Shown here: positions 51,816-60,786 of the stretch, in pieces
Layout: every line of letters starts with the position of its first letter
Position numbering within the stretch: the first letter of the stretch is position 1
DNA from: Halovivax ruber XH-70
Lineage (GTDB): Archaea; Halobacteriota; Halobacteria; Halobacteriales; Natrialbaceae
DNA: 64,000 bases
Direction: 5' to 3'
Assembly (NCBI RefSeq): GCF_000328525.1
Contig: NC_019964.1
Span: 930,001 to 994,000 of the forward strand
Notes under the pieces: generated by a model
Told to the model about the DNA's origin: nothing
The model's database searches: none
Seen by the model: the letters and a program-made list of their open reading frames with translations, nothing else
Translations under genes and position numbers: made by a program

Positions 51816-52835
51816 TCACGACGTCTCGAACGGGCTCGCCTGCCGATCCCAGTACTCGTCTAACACCTCGACGGCGGCGAGCAGCGCACCCAGCACGACG
51901 GGGCCGTAAAACAGCCCCATGATCCCGAACGCGTAGGCGCCGCCGAGCACGCCGAGGATGATGACCGCCGGATTGATGCGCGCGTAGCGGTCGACGACGA
52001 CCGGCCTGAGGTAGTCGTCGGAGATACTCACGATGATGGCACTGTAGAGGAAGAGCGCCCCCGCGAGGTAGGTGTCGCCGATGGCGTACAGGTAGACCAC
52101 GGCCGGCCCCCAGATCATGAAGGCACCGACGAGCGGAACCAGTGCGAGGATCATCATGACGACCGTCCAGAAGGCGGCGTTCGGGACGCCGGTCAGGATG
52201 AGCCCGAGGCCGGCGAGGAGTCCCTGGACGAACGCGATGAAGACGTGGCCCACCAGCACGGCCCGCATCACGGCGTCGATCCGTTCGAAGAACCGATCCT
52301 GCAGGTCGGGTGGCAGTGGGGTCATCTCTCGAAGCCAGGCGACGAGTCGGTGCCCGTCTTTGAGGAAGTAGTACAGCACGAACAGCGCCGTGCCGAGGCC
52401 GATCAGGGTGTGGGTAATCTGGGCAAATATCTGGGTCGTCTGTCCGAGGAGGACGTCGCCGATCCGTTCGGCAATTTCGCCGGCCAGCGCAGCGAGGTCC
52501 ACCTGGTACCCCGTCCAGTCGGCGATCAGCCGTTCGACCTCCTGTAACTGGTCGGCGCTCGGATCGACGTCGCCCGCGAACGCGACGGCATCCTCCGCGA
52601 CGAGGGCGGCGATCACTGAAATCGGGACGACGAACACCGCGACGGCGAGGATCGTCAGAGCGAATGCCGCGACACCGGGTGTGGTTCGCCGTTCCAGTGG
52701 TCCCTGAAGTGGTCTGAGGACGTACGCGAGCAAAATCGCCAGCAGTACGTACTGGACGAACGGCAGGAGGAGCAACACGGAGAGGAAGGCGAGCACGGCG
52801 ATGATCGTGACGAGCGTCCCGGTCGCTCTGTCCAC
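51816..52835 (-). CDS. AI-2E family (PerM-like) transporter
   Basis: An integral membrane protein of about 339 aa with eight helices: LVTIIAVLAFLSVLLLLPFVQYVLLAILLAYVLRPLQGPLE (in parts), LRPVVVDRYARINPAVIILGVLGG, and ALLAAVEVLDEYW near the end. This matches the AI-2E/PerM family (possible Na+/H+ antiport or quorum-signal transport). I took the GTG at 52835 as start because the family begins 10-15 residues before the first helix; an ATG at 52937 would add 34 residues without homology. Confidence 0.85.
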   Translation of the reverse strand: MDRATGTLVTIIAVLAFLSVLLLLPFVQYVLLAILLAYVLRPLQGPLERRTTPGVAAFALTILAVAVFVVPISVIAALVAEDAVAFAGDVDPSADQLQEVERLIADWTGYQVDLAALAGEIAERIGDVLLGQTTQIFAQITHTLIGLGTALFVLYYFLKDGHRLVAWLREMTPLPPDLQDRFFERIDAVMRAVLVGHVFIAFVQGLLAGLGLILTGVPNAAFWTVVMMILALVPLVGAFMIWGPAVVYLYAIGDTYLAGALFLYSAIIVSISDDYLRPVVVDRYARINPAVIILGVLGGAYAFGIMGLFYGPVVLGALLAAVEVLDEYWDRQASPFETS

Positions 52836-52983
52836 TCGTGTAACACCCGGGTGATCGACACCGCCGAACCGCGTAAACCCATGGCACCGACGATCGTCGT
52901 CACCGCCCGTACGCAGACCCTGGCCGTCCGCCGACACGAGCGGTGGGCACGGTGCGGTGAATGGGGTAGCTCGCTGAGCCGCC

Positions 52984-53150
52984 CGCGTGAATTGATCACG
53001 ATGCCTGTCCGCTCGCGTGAACTGGGCACGATGCGTGCCCGCCCACGTGACCCGGTCACGATGCTCTCTGCCCGTGTGAACTGATCACGATGCGTGCCGC
53101 CCGCGTGAATCGATCGGCGAGCCGAACCGTCCGCATGGACTGATCGAGTA
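52984..53150. repeat. Six-copy 30-bp tandem repeat (minisatellite)
   Basis: Units begin at 52984, 53014, 53044, 53073, 53102 and 53132. The consensus is close to CGCGTGAACTGATCACGATG followed by about ten bases, with 29-30 bp spacing; later copies decay. There are no spacers, so it is not CRISPR. It sits between the AI-2E-type gene and the DUF547 gene. A 10-residue period appears in both strands' frames, but no protein is supported. Confidence 0.75.
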
Positions 53151-53265
53151 GGGTGCCCATACACCTGTCCCGGTCCAGTAGCCGACCCGTTATCTTGGGT
53201 CGGTCGCGAGAGTCAGGATTGGTCACAGACCTCTTTCAATAGGGCTGGCATCGAACACCGACCGA

Positions 53266-53973
53266 ATGTCGACCCAGCTCGATCCGCTCTCCGTCTCCGC
53301 TGACCTGCTGTACTCGGTGAAGACGGATCGCGAATCGACTTCGCTTCGGTCCCAGCTCGCCGGCCTCGATCCCGACCGGCTAGAGCGGTCGCTCTCGACC
53401 CGGCCACGACGGCTCGCGTTCTGGCTCAACGTCTTCAACGCGTTCGTCCAGCTCCTCATCGAAGACCACGGTGCGCGACTGAGCGACTCCCGGTTCGATC
53501 GCTGGGCGTTCTTCTCCCGCGATCGATTCGAGATTGCGGGGACCAGTCTGAGTCTCAACGACGTTCGCGACGGGATACTTCGTCACTCCCGGGCGCGATG
53601 GGGTTGGGGGTACGTGCCGCGATTGTTTCCCTCGTCCTTCGAACGGCGGTTTCGACTGGCCGCGTGTGATCCGCGCGTTCACTTCGCCCTCTCTGGGGCT
53701 GGCGAGCACTCTCCACCGGTGACGATTTATTCACCGCCGGACGTCGACGACGAACTCGACGTCGCCACCGAGTGGTTCCTGGCGGAGACCGTGACGTACG
53801 ACCGCGAGCGTGACCTCGTCGCTATCCCTCACCTCTTCCGACGGTATCGCGGGGACTTCGGCGGCCTCGACGGCATCCGGGACTTTCTCGCCCGGTACGA
53901 TGCGCTTCCCAACCCATCGACCGCGATCGAGTACGCCCAGCACGACTGGACGGTCGACGCGCGCCGCTGTTGA
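53266..53973 (+). CDS. DUF547 family protein
   Basis: A 235-aa protein with the DUF547 pattern: RLAFWLNVFNAFVQLLI (with NxFN), FEIAGTSLSLNDVRDGILR (helix), DPRVHFALSGAGEHSPP (with HFAL), and TYDRERDLVAIPHLFRRYRGDFG. In the family a conserved His and Cys site suggests a cysteine or zinc peptidase-like fold, but activity is unknown. ATG at 53266. The next gene starts 98 bases after its stop. Confidence 0.85.
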   Translation: MSTQLDPLSVSADLLYSVKTDRESTSLRSQLAGLDPDRLERSLSTRPRRLAFWLNVFNAFVQLLIEDHGARLSDSRFDRWAFFSRDRFEIAGTSLSLNDVRDGILRHSRARWGWGYVPRLFPSSFERRFRLAACDPRVHFALSGAGEHSPPVTIYSPPDVDDELDVATEWFLAETVTYDRERDLVAIPHLFRRYRGDFGGLDGIRDFLARYDALPNPSTAIEYAQHDWTVDARRC

Positions 53974-54070
53974 GGAGGACGTCCCTGCCACCGATTTCAC
54001 GACTCCTCCCCCTCGACTGCCGGTGACTCCGATCCGAACGTTTTTCGCGACTGCCCGTATCGAGTCGGTC

Positions 54071-54889
54071 GTGACTGACTCGATCGACGTCCTCGATCGT
54101 GACGGGCGCCGGTGCGTCAACTGCGACACGGCCCTGACGGCCGATCGCGATCCCGACGCGTCCGTCTGGGATCCCGGCGAACGCCACAGTGGGGCCGAAA
54201 TGGTGACTGTCTGTGCCGACTGTGCGGCGCTTCTCGACGGAGCGACCCCGGCGTGGCGAGATCGCCTGGCCGGCGACCCGGCCGCTGGTGGGATGGGGTT
54301 CCTTCGAACCGTGACGAAGACCCAGGGGAGCGTGGTCGCGGATATCGCGGCGCTCGCGACCGAGACGACCGGCGGGCTGGACGACGACGATGGTCGCCGC
54401 GAGTACCGCGACGGGCGGCGACGGAGCGCTCTCGGCCTGGCTGTCGTCGATCGACACCTGGCGGCTGCCGGCGTCGACCGGTCCGCGCTCGACCCGCTGG
54501 GCACCGATCCGTCGGCAGACGAATACGCCGTCTCCGAGCCCGTGCTGGCCGACACGGACCTCGACCGGGCCACCGTGGAGGCGTTCGAGACGGTCCTGAA
54601 CACTGCGACGGCCCTCCAGCGCCAGCTTCGAACGGTTCTCGGTCTCGTCGAGACCGCCGTCTCCGTGGAGGGACGCTGCCACGTCTGTCTTGAGTCGATC
54701 CTCGGGACCGAGGCCTGTCCATCGTGCGGAACGGCCGTGCGAGACGCCGATCAGTGGCGGGACGACACCGGTGAACTCGACACCGCCGGCCTGTATCGCG
54801 CGATCACGTCCCACCTCGAAACGGCGTCGGAGACGACGACGCAACTCACCGACCAGGCTGCGTCGCTCGCCGACCGCCTCGCGGTGTGA
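54071..54889 (+). CDS. Zinc-binding protein with HNH-like N-terminus and zinc-ribbon C-terminus
   Basis: A 272-aa protein from a GTG at 54071. N-terminus DGRRCVNCDTALTAD and MVTVCADCAALLDG give two Cys pairs that resemble an HNH cage but lack the catalytic His. The C-terminus has GRCHVCLESILGTEACPSCG, a zinc ribbon, followed by a helical tail. The centre is helical (EAFETVLNTATALQRQLR). It may be a DNA- or RNA-binding protein. Not recognised as a named family. Confidence 0.7.
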   Translation: MTDSIDVLDRDGRRCVNCDTALTADRDPDASVWDPGERHSGAEMVTVCADCAALLDGATPAWRDRLAGDPAAGGMGFLRTVTKTQGSVVADIAALATETTGGLDDDDGRREYRDGRRRSALGLAVVDRHLAAAGVDRSALDPLGTDPSADEYAVSEPVLADTDLDRATVEAFETVLNTATALQRQLRTVLGLVETAVSVEGRCHVCLESILGTEACPSCGTAVRDADQWRDDTGELDTAGLYRAITSHLETASETTTQLTDQAASLADRLAV

Positions 54890-55008
54890 CGTCTCGCTAG
54901 CTAGTGTGCCACCCTGTTCGTCACTGAGCCCGTGGTAGCCCGCACGAACCTGATTCAATTTCGGCGAGGCGAGCCAACCGTTTTGCCGGCAGTCGTGGTT
55001 CGCCGCGT

Positions 55009-56358
55009 ATGGCCACGGCGACGCCGAACGTCCTCTTGATCCACTGCCACGATCTCGGTCAGTATCTCGGTTGCTACGGGGCTCCGATCGAGACGCCGAA
55101 CGTCGACGCGCTTGCGGCGGAGGGCGTTCGATTCGAGAATCACTTCGGGACGGCACCGCAGTGTTCGCCCAGTCGCGGCAGTCTCATGACCGGGTGCTAC
55201 CCGCACGTCAACGGACTCATGGGGCTCGCTCACGGGGAGTGGGAGCTAAATGACGACGAACGCATTCTGCCGCACTACCTCGCCGAGGCTGGCTACGAAA
55301 CGCACCTCTTCGGGCTCCAGCACATCACGCAGGACACCGACCGGCTGGGATACGAGTACGTCCACTCCGAAGGGAATCTGTATCCGGGGGTCTCGCCTGC
55401 CGTCCACCAGGTCAACCGGGCGACGAACGTGACCGACGTCGTGACGACGTTCCTCGAGAAGCGTGCGTTCGACGCGCCGTTTTTCGCGTCGGTGGGCTTC
55501 TTCGAACTGCACCGGGTCGAAGAGTCCAACGGCCGATACGGGTTCCAGCGCGGTCGCTACGATGCCGACGATCCGGACGACGTCGGGCCCCTCTCGTACC
55601 TTCCAGATCGCCGCGGGATCAGGCAGGACCTTTCGGAGATGCACGGCATGGTCTACGCGATCGACGACGCCGTCGGCCGCATTCGGACGTGCCTCGCAGA
55701 GACTGGCCTCGACGAGGAGACGCTCGTCGTCTTCACGACCGAGCACGGCATCGCGTTCCCCCGCGCGAAAGGGACGTGCTACGACCCCGGGGTCGAAGCC
55801 GCGCTGATCATGTCCCACCCCGAACTCGCGAGCGGTGGCCGCGAGTTCGACGCTCTCGTCAGTAACGTCGACGTCACCCCGACGCTGCTCGATCTGCTCG
55901 ACGTCCCATTGCCGACTGCGGTCAACGGTCGGAGCTTTCGACCGCTACTCAGTGGTGCGGATGACGAACACCGCGACGAACTCTTCCTCGAGATGACCTG
56001 GCACGACATGTACAACCCGATTCGTGCCATTCGAACTGACCGATTCAAGTACATCCGCAACTTCTGGTACCTCCCGCGGGTGTACCTGCCGAGAGACGTC
56101 TTTGCGAGCGAGTCCGGGCGCGAAGTTCGCGAGGCCTACGCCGTCCCGACTCGTCCGTTCGAAGAACTCTACGACCTTTACGAGGGTCCTACCGAAGTGG
56201 ACAACGTGGCGAACGAGCCCCGATACGAGGATCGCCGGCGCGACCTCGCCGAGCGACTTCACACCTGGATGGTCGAGACCGACGACCCCCTCCTCGACGG
56301 GCCGATACCGCCCGGTGACTTCGATACCATCATGGCGTGGCCGACCGACGCCGGGTAA
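55009..56358 (+). CDS. Sulfatase family (alkaline phosphatase fold) enzyme
   Basis: A 449-aa protein. NVLLIHCHDLGQYLGCYG forms the first metal loop; the nucleophile site is FGTAPQCSPSRGSLMTG with Cys52 in the CxPxR context, which is converted to formylglycine. TTEHGIAFPRAKGT and SNVDVTPTLLDLLDVP complete the fold. It is a soluble sulfatase, without a signal peptide, so the substrate may be intracellular. No dedicated formylglycine-generating enzyme is in view. Confidence 0.9.
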   Translation: MATATPNVLLIHCHDLGQYLGCYGAPIETPNVDALAAEGVRFENHFGTAPQCSPSRGSLMTGCYPHVNGLMGLAHGEWELNDDERILPHYLAEAGYETHLFGLQHITQDTDRLGYEYVHSEGNLYPGVSPAVHQVNRATNVTDVVTTFLEKRAFDAPFFASVGFFELHRVEESNGRYGFQRGRYDADDPDDVGPLSYLPDRRGIRQDLSEMHGMVYAIDDAVGRIRTCLAETGLDEETLVVFTTEHGIAFPRAKGTCYDPGVEAALIMSHPELASGGREFDALVSNVDVTPTLLDLLDVPLPTAVNGRSFRPLLSGADDEHRDELFLEMTWHDMYNPIRAIRTDRFKYIRNFWYLPRVYLPRDVFASESGREVREAYAVPTRPFEELYDLYEGPTEVDNVANEPRYEDRRRDLAERLHTWMVETDDPLLDGPIPPGDFDTIMAWPTDAG

Positions 56359-56414
56359 CGGGCTGCCGGTCGCCACACTCCCGCTGGAACGCCGTCACGT
56401 TGCTGACCGGCGGC

Positions 56415-57386
56415 TCACTCGTCTCGAACGATCGCGACGCTCGCCAGTTTGTCGCCAGCCATGACGGTCGCCTCCCGGGTGAGCGCGTACAGGATCCCCG
56501 CGCGATCGGTGGCGACGTTCTGGAGTGTCTCGTACGTCGTCGGATCGTAGACCGTCCCGACGGCGGCGCCGGCCGGGATCGAGTCGCCGAGTTCGAGCGT
56601 CTCCTTCGGGCGGAACAGCCCCGACGCCGACGCGGTGACCTGCCCGAGATGGTTTCTGGCGACGGTCTGGTCTCGTGCTGGGACGGAACCATCGAGCATC
56701 CCGAGGTGTCGGCAGACGTCGAGCAGGCCGTCGACACCCGCCTCGACGACGTCGTCGACGATCTCGCGATTGTGGGCGAGTTCGGGAGTGATAGCCGGGA
56801 TCCCCTCGCGGTCGGCGACCACGCGGAGCTTGCCGGCGAAGCCGCGACGATGCCACTCGTCGGTGGCGTCCTCACCGGCTTCCTCGCCCAGCAAGAGGTC
56901 GGTGCCAAACGCGTTGGCGAGTGCGCGCGACCGATCACTTCCGTCGAGATAGACGACGTGCGGGTACATGTCGGGACTGCCGGTGTGGAGGTCGACGACG
57001 GCGTCCGCGCGCTCGACGTACTCCCAGAGCGTGGCCGCCATGCGCTGGTGGAGCGATCCCTCGTCGTCACCCGGCCAGACCCGGTTCATGTTCGGGTTGA
57101 CGCTGTCGATGATCTCGGGCGTGGTGTAGGAGACGCGATCGAACGTGAGCGGATTCGCGACGGGGACGGCCACGATTCGCCCGGCGAGGCCGTTTCGCGG
57201 GAGCCGATCGTGAAACCGGCGGAGGACGGCCGTTCCGTTGACCTCTCGTCCGTGCTGGGCGGCCTGAACGTATAGCGTGGGGCCGTCAGTTGCCCCATCG
57301 TAGGTGTGAATCGTCGTCGCAACCTCGACGCCGGAGGGGAGCGTCGCCAGCGAGATGCGCGCTGCAGTGTGGGTGCCTGCGGCCAT
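56415..57386 (-). CDS. Succinylglutamate desuccinylase/aspartoacylase-like deacylase
   Basis: A 323-aa M14-type metalloenzyme. QAAQHGREVNGTAVLRRF has the zinc His-Glu pair, NPLTFDRVSYTTPEIIDSVNPNMNRVWPG (in parts) contains the substrate-binding NxxxR, and VVDLHTGSPDMYPHVVYLDG the third zinc ligand. It probably removes an acyl group from an amino acid. The beta-barrel C-terminus after residue 240 (DSIPAGAAVGTVYD) is typical. ATG at 57386. Confidence 0.88.
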   Translation of the reverse strand: MAAGTHTAARISLATLPSGVEVATTIHTYDGATDGPTLYVQAAQHGREVNGTAVLRRFHDRLPRNGLAGRIVAVPVANPLTFDRVSYTTPEIIDSVNPNMNRVWPGDDEGSLHQRMAATLWEYVERADAVVDLHTGSPDMYPHVVYLDGSDRSRALANAFGTDLLLGEEAGEDATDEWHRRGFAGKLRVVADREGIPAITPELAHNREIVDDVVEAGVDGLLDVCRHLGMLDGSVPARDQTVARNHLGQVTASASGLFRPKETLELGDSIPAGAAVGTVYDPTTYETLQNVATDRAGILYALTREATVMAGDKLASVAIVRDE

Positions 57387-57504
57387 GCCAGGGTCTTCCA
57401 CGGACGGCGGTATGTACGTATGGGGAACTGGTCACGTCGAAGAGAGGTATCGGTCCGGGAGTCCGTCTGGCGGAACTGAGCGAGCGTGAACGCCTTCCGT
57501 ATCA

Positions 57505-57640
57505 ACTTCCCCGGCCTGAAGGCCGGCGTTTGTCGGTGAACTCCCGGTTTGGCCTATGGAGAGGCAGGCGTAAATTCGCCGTTCCCGTTCAGCGTTCCCG
57601 ACTTCAGGGCGAGTTGATTGGTCGCCCCTCCGGACGGAGA
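57505..57640 (-). ncRNA. Candidate TnpB guide RNA (reRNA/omega RNA)
   Basis: In IS1341 elements the guide RNA covers the 3' end of tnpB and runs to the right end of the element. Here the region after the stop at 57554 contains the strong GGCC hairpin (57509-57524), and the guide would be bases just beyond about 57500. The 5' limit is an estimate. Confidence 0.45.
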
Positions 57641-58792
57641 CTTCTGCTCCGACCGGAGTAGTTTCGTTGCAACGTTTTTCGCGGCGTTGTAGTCTGCGTG
57701 AACCTCGTAGCCACACTTCTGACAGCAGAACTCGGCTTGTGACGTTCGGTTCTCGCGGAGTGTCGTCCCGCACTTTGAACAGCGTTGAGACGTGTATGCC
57801 GGATCGACCTGTTTAGTTCGGATGCCGAACTCGGCGGCTTTGTACTCGACATACTCGTACAGTTGACGGAACGCCCAACTGTGAAACTTCTTCGCACCGA
57901 GCATTCGGTCCCGAATATCGGTCAGGTCCTCGAAGGCGATGTGAGAACAGTCGTGCGTGATCGCCTCTTGAACCAACGCTTTCGAGATTCGGTGCAGTAC
58001 GTCGTTGTTCCACCGCCGCTCTCGGTTCCCGATCTGGTCGATGGTTCTGTGTGCCGACTCCGTGCCGGTCTGTTGCAACGATCCACGGATCCGTTCGTAC
58101 TCGTCTCGGCGGTGATTGAACAGCCCACCGGAGTAGAACGTTCCCGTGCTTGTGACGGCGATATTCTCCACGCCTAAATCTACGCCGAGAACCGTTCCGT
58201 TCTCGGCCTCTCCCAACTCCGTTTCCGGTTCGTCGCGTTCTACCGTGACGTGAAGGTAGTAGTCGCCACCGTCGCGGTCGTAGTGCAGTGTCGCGCCTTT
58301 CGCTTCCCACCCGTCCCCGCTAAGATACTGCCGTTGCGGGCAGTCTTCGTCCGGTGGGTAAACGAATTCGGCACGAACCCGGCCACCGTAGGCTGCGAGC
58401 GTGCAGTAACCCGACTCGTCGCCATCCGTGAAGTACGACACCGCGTTGGTGTTGTACGTCATCGTCGGAGCGGTGAACGTCGGTTTGCCTGCCCGCTTGC
58501 CGGCCTTCATACGTTCGACCGCACTCCGAAGGCTGTCTGCCGCGAGATTGACTGCACCGATGCATAGATCCGAGTGTAGACCGGTGTCTTCGCGGATTTG
58601 TTTGTAGACGAGTGACTGAAGGTGCGACCTTGCTGTGATAACGTAGCCGTCCTCGTTGCGTTCCCAGCCCCGGTCTACGAACTGCTGGGCGACCTCCCGA
58701 AACGTTAGCATCGTTCGCTTGAGATCGTCTCGCCGGTCGTCCGGGATGGTGAGTTTGACGCGGGCGGTACGCTTCAATGCCACATACCACAA
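57554..58792 (-). CDS. tnpB: TnpB (RNA-guided nuclease), IS1341 group
   Basis: A 412-aa protein. It begins with a basic domain (ARVKLTIPDDRRDDLKR). The RuvC catalytic residues are intact: Asp in VLGVDLGVENIAV, Glu in HIAFEDLTDIRD, Asp in YEVHADYNAAKNVA. The zinc finger is RCSKCGTT with CCQKCGYE. The first codon is TTG at 58792; GTG at 58783 (VALKRTARV) is a possible alternative start. It is likely active as a guided nuclease with an RNA from its 3' end. Confidence 0.9.
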   Translation of the reverse strand: MWYVALKRTARVKLTIPDDRRDDLKRTMLTFREVAQQFVDRGWERNEDGYVITARSHLQSLVYKQIREDTGLHSDLCIGAVNLAADSLRSAVERMKAGKRAGKPTFTAPTMTYNTNAVSYFTDGDESGYCTLAAYGGRVRAEFVYPPDEDCPQRQYLSGDGWEAKGATLHYDRDGGDYYLHVTVERDEPETELGEAENGTVLGVDLGVENIAVTSTGTFYSGGLFNHRRDEYERIRGSLQQTGTESAHRTIDQIGNRERRWNNDVLHRISKALVQEAITHDCSHIAFEDLTDIRDRMLGAKKFHSWAFRQLYEYVEYKAAEFGIRTKQVDPAYTSQRCSKCGTTLRENRTSQAEFCCQKCGYEVHADYNAAKNVATKLLRSEQKSPSGGATNQLALKSGTLNGNGEFTPASP

Positions 58793-58933
58793 GTGGTTGT
58801 GTAGTGTTATAATCGTCGGGGGGTTGGCCAGGTGTTGAACGGCGGTTATGGAACAGAGCGTACGCGATTCCCGCCCACCGTGAACGGCGGTATTCCCTCG
58901 CTGTTAAAAGGTGGCGACCGATAGTCGACTACT

Positions 58934-59398
58934 GTGACGGCTGTTTCCCTGGACAACTTCGACCACGACTCCCACATGCGTCGGACGTTCGCGCTCGCCA
59001 ACGAGGCCGCCGAGCGAGGTGACGAGCCCTTCGGGAGCGTCCTCGTTCGAGACGACGAGATCGTCCGTGAGGCGTCGAACCGGATCGTCACCGAGGACGA
59101 CATCCGCCGGCACCCGGAACTACACCTCGCCCACCTGGCAGTCCGCGAGATGACTCCCGGGGAACGCGCGGAGACGGTGATGTACACCAGCACGGAACCG
59201 TGTCCGATGTGCGCCGGCGGGATGGCCACGGCCGGGTTCGCTCGGGTCGTCTACAGCGTCGGTGCCGAGGATCTCGCCGCCCTCACCGGTGGGACACCCT
59301 CCGTCCGTGCGGCAGACGTCCTGGGTGACCGAACCGACGTCGTCGGTCCCGTCCTGCTCGAGGAAGGACTCGCCGTCCACGAGTCGTACGGCTGGTGA
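58934..59398 (+). CDS. Nucleoside deaminase (CDA/GuaD/TadA superfamily) with HPE motif
   Basis: A 154-aa deaminase. The zinc site has HPE (RRHPELHLAHLA) in place of the usual HAE, exactly 30 residues before the first Cys of EPCPMCAGGMA, the spacing of TadA and GuaD. So His and Glu are likely catalytic, with Ala replaced by Pro. The substrate may be guanine, cytosine or a tRNA base. GTG start at 58934; no other family start lies upstream. Confidence 0.82.
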   Translation: MTAVSLDNFDHDSHMRRTFALANEAAERGDEPFGSVLVRDDEIVREASNRIVTEDDIRRHPELHLAHLAVREMTPGERAETVMYTSTEPCPMCAGGMATAGFARVVYSVGAEDLAALTGGTPSVRAADVLGDRTDVVGPVLLEEGLAVHESYGW

Positions 59399-59479
59399 CC
59401 ACGTTCGACGCCGCGGGTGGGCGACTCGCGGGTTCGTCGAATCACCACCGTTTTCACCGCCCGTCCCGTCGGCGCGGAC

Positions 59480-60028
59480 ATGGGAAACCCAACGGCAACC
59501 CTGCACACGAGTGAGGGCGACATCGAGATCGAACTGTACGAAGAGCGGGCTCCGCGAACCGTGGAGAACTTCCTGAACCTGGCCGAGCACGATCCGGCGG
59601 CCGACGACGAACCCGCTCCCGACACGACGACCTGGACCGACCCCGAGTCCGGCGAGACACGCGGTGACTCGCTGTACGCCGGCGTCCCCTTCCACCGCGT
59701 CATCGAGGGCTTCATGATCCAGGGCGGTGACCCGACGGGAACTGGCCGCGGCGGCCCCGGCTACGAGTTCGACGACGAGTTCCACGACGAACTCCGCCAC
59801 GACGGCCCCGGCAAACTCTCGATGGCCAACTCCGGCCCCAACACGAACGGCTCGCAGTTCTTCATCACCCTCGACGCCCAGCCCCACCTCGACGACCGAC
59901 ACGCGGTCTTCGGCGAGGTCACCGACGGCATGGACGTCGTTAGCGACATCGGCTCGACCGACGTCGACGCCAACGACAAACCGACCGACCCGATCACGAT
60001 CGACTCCGTCACCCTCGACGACGAGTAA
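59480..60028 (+). CDS. Cyclophilin-type peptidyl-prolyl isomerase
   Basis: A 182-aa cyclophilin. It starts [22 protein letters not shown], then [49 protein letters not shown] (in parts; active Arg in FHRV and FMIQGGD), [26 protein letters not shown] and [14 protein letters not shown]. It catalyses proline cis-trans isomerisation in protein folding. An acidic insert near residue 45 is typical of haloarchaea. Confidence 0.93.
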   Translation: MGNPTATLHTSEGDIEIELYEERAPRTVENFLNLAEHDPAADDEPAPDTTTWTDPESGETRGDSLYAGVPFHRVIEGFMIQGGDPTGTGRGGPGYEFDDEFHDELRHDGPGKLSMANSGPNTNGSQFFITLDAQPHLDDRHAVFGEVTDGMDVVSDIGSTDVDANDKPTDPITIDSVTLDDE

Positions 60029-60307
60029 GTCCCACTCCCTGCATTCCGCTTCGGAGTGAATAGAAATATTAATGGTTCTTGATCCCAACCGTCGAAGTAC
60101 CTGACGAGAGTCAGGGATGGGGGGTCGGTGAAGCTGATGGGGGTCCGCTTCGCCGACGTTTTTCTCTTTCGGACAGGTACCTTGCCTTCCAGTCGCTTCG
60201 CTCCTACCACTGGCAAACTCTCACCAAAAACCGCACCAGCAATGCGCCGCCCAACCGAACACCGAAACACCCATCCACACCCCCAAGCAATGGGCAGATG
60301 CATTCCC

Positions 60308-60392
60308 GCGAGGGTAGCCAAGCAAGGCCAACGGCGGTGGGCTTAAGACCCGCTCCCGTAGGGGTCCTTGGGTTCAAATCCCAACCCTCGCA
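60308..60392 (+). tRNA. tRNA-Leu (anticodon TAA)
   Basis: GCGAGGG pairs with CCCTCGC as acceptor stem; the anticodon arm is GTGGG-CTTAAGA-CCCGC (anticodon TAA), followed by a long variable arm and T arm GGTTCAAATCC. A class II tRNA of 85 nt for codon UUA. Its 3' end is repeated at 60493-60516. Confidence 0.95.
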
Positions 60393-60786
60393 TTTGTGCT
60401 GCGAGCAATTCGCGAGCAGCGGCAATCGAGAAGGGATTTGAACCACGCGAGTCGCAGCGACCGAGCGAAGCGAGGGCGACCGTCTCGCCATCGGGTTCAA
60501 ATCCCAACCCTCGCATGCGAGAGACGAACGTCAGTGAGTCTCTCGGTTTTGCGAACGGCGAGCGGAGCGATCCGTGAGCGTCTCGAACGAACGTGAGAGA
60601 CGTGTCTGCGTAACGCGGGATTTGAGGACGTCAGTCGTAGCCCGCGCAGGGAACGTGGTGGGTAAGCAGGACGGTTTGGGCGTAGCTTGAACCTCATCAG
60701 TCACCGGCGTGATCCGACATCACATTCGAGTTGGAGGGTGTGATGAATTTGAAGAAGTTAGGAAAATTAGAACAATCTTCTATATG
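60393..60786. other. Region between tRNA-Leu and Tat lipoprotein, island edge
   Basis: This holds a repeat of the tRNA 3' end at 60493-60516 and a second T-arm-like GGTTCAAATCCC on the minus strand (about 60434-60446). Composition becomes AT-rich after about 60700. It looks like a scar of integration at tRNA-Leu. No gene is visible. Confidence 0.5.
60493..60516. repeat. 24-bp repeat of tRNA-Leu 3' end (att-like)
   Basis: GGGTTCAAATCCCAACCCTC and the four following bases are identical to 60370-60393 in tRNA-Leu. Integrases of haloarchaeal elements use tRNA 3' ends as attachment sites. It is 123 bp after the first copy, so an element between them would be gone; this may mark the edge of the AT-rich island to the right. 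Confidence 0.7.

Larger units (their letters stand above)
57500..58800 (-). mobile_element. IS1341-type (IS200/IS605 family) element with TnpB only
   Basis: The element consists of the tnpB gene with its ends. On the minus strand the left end has ACCACTTGTGGT at 58786-58797, a subterminal hairpin typical of IS605-family elements. The right end has a strong hairpin, CCGGCCTTCAGGCCGG, at 57509-57524. There is no tnpA, so it cannot move alone. Exact borders are uncertain by some tens of bases. Confidence 0.7.

Noticed and set aside
52984-53150. CRISPR array
   Set aside because: Units are contiguous at 29-30 bp with no spacers between them and the copies vary, so it is a tandem repeat; no cas genes are in the window.
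59103-59150. HLA triplet as a broken deaminase active site
   Set aside because: The HPE triplet four residues earlier has exactly the 30-residue spacing to PCxxC expected for the catalytic His and Glu, so the enzyme is probably intact.
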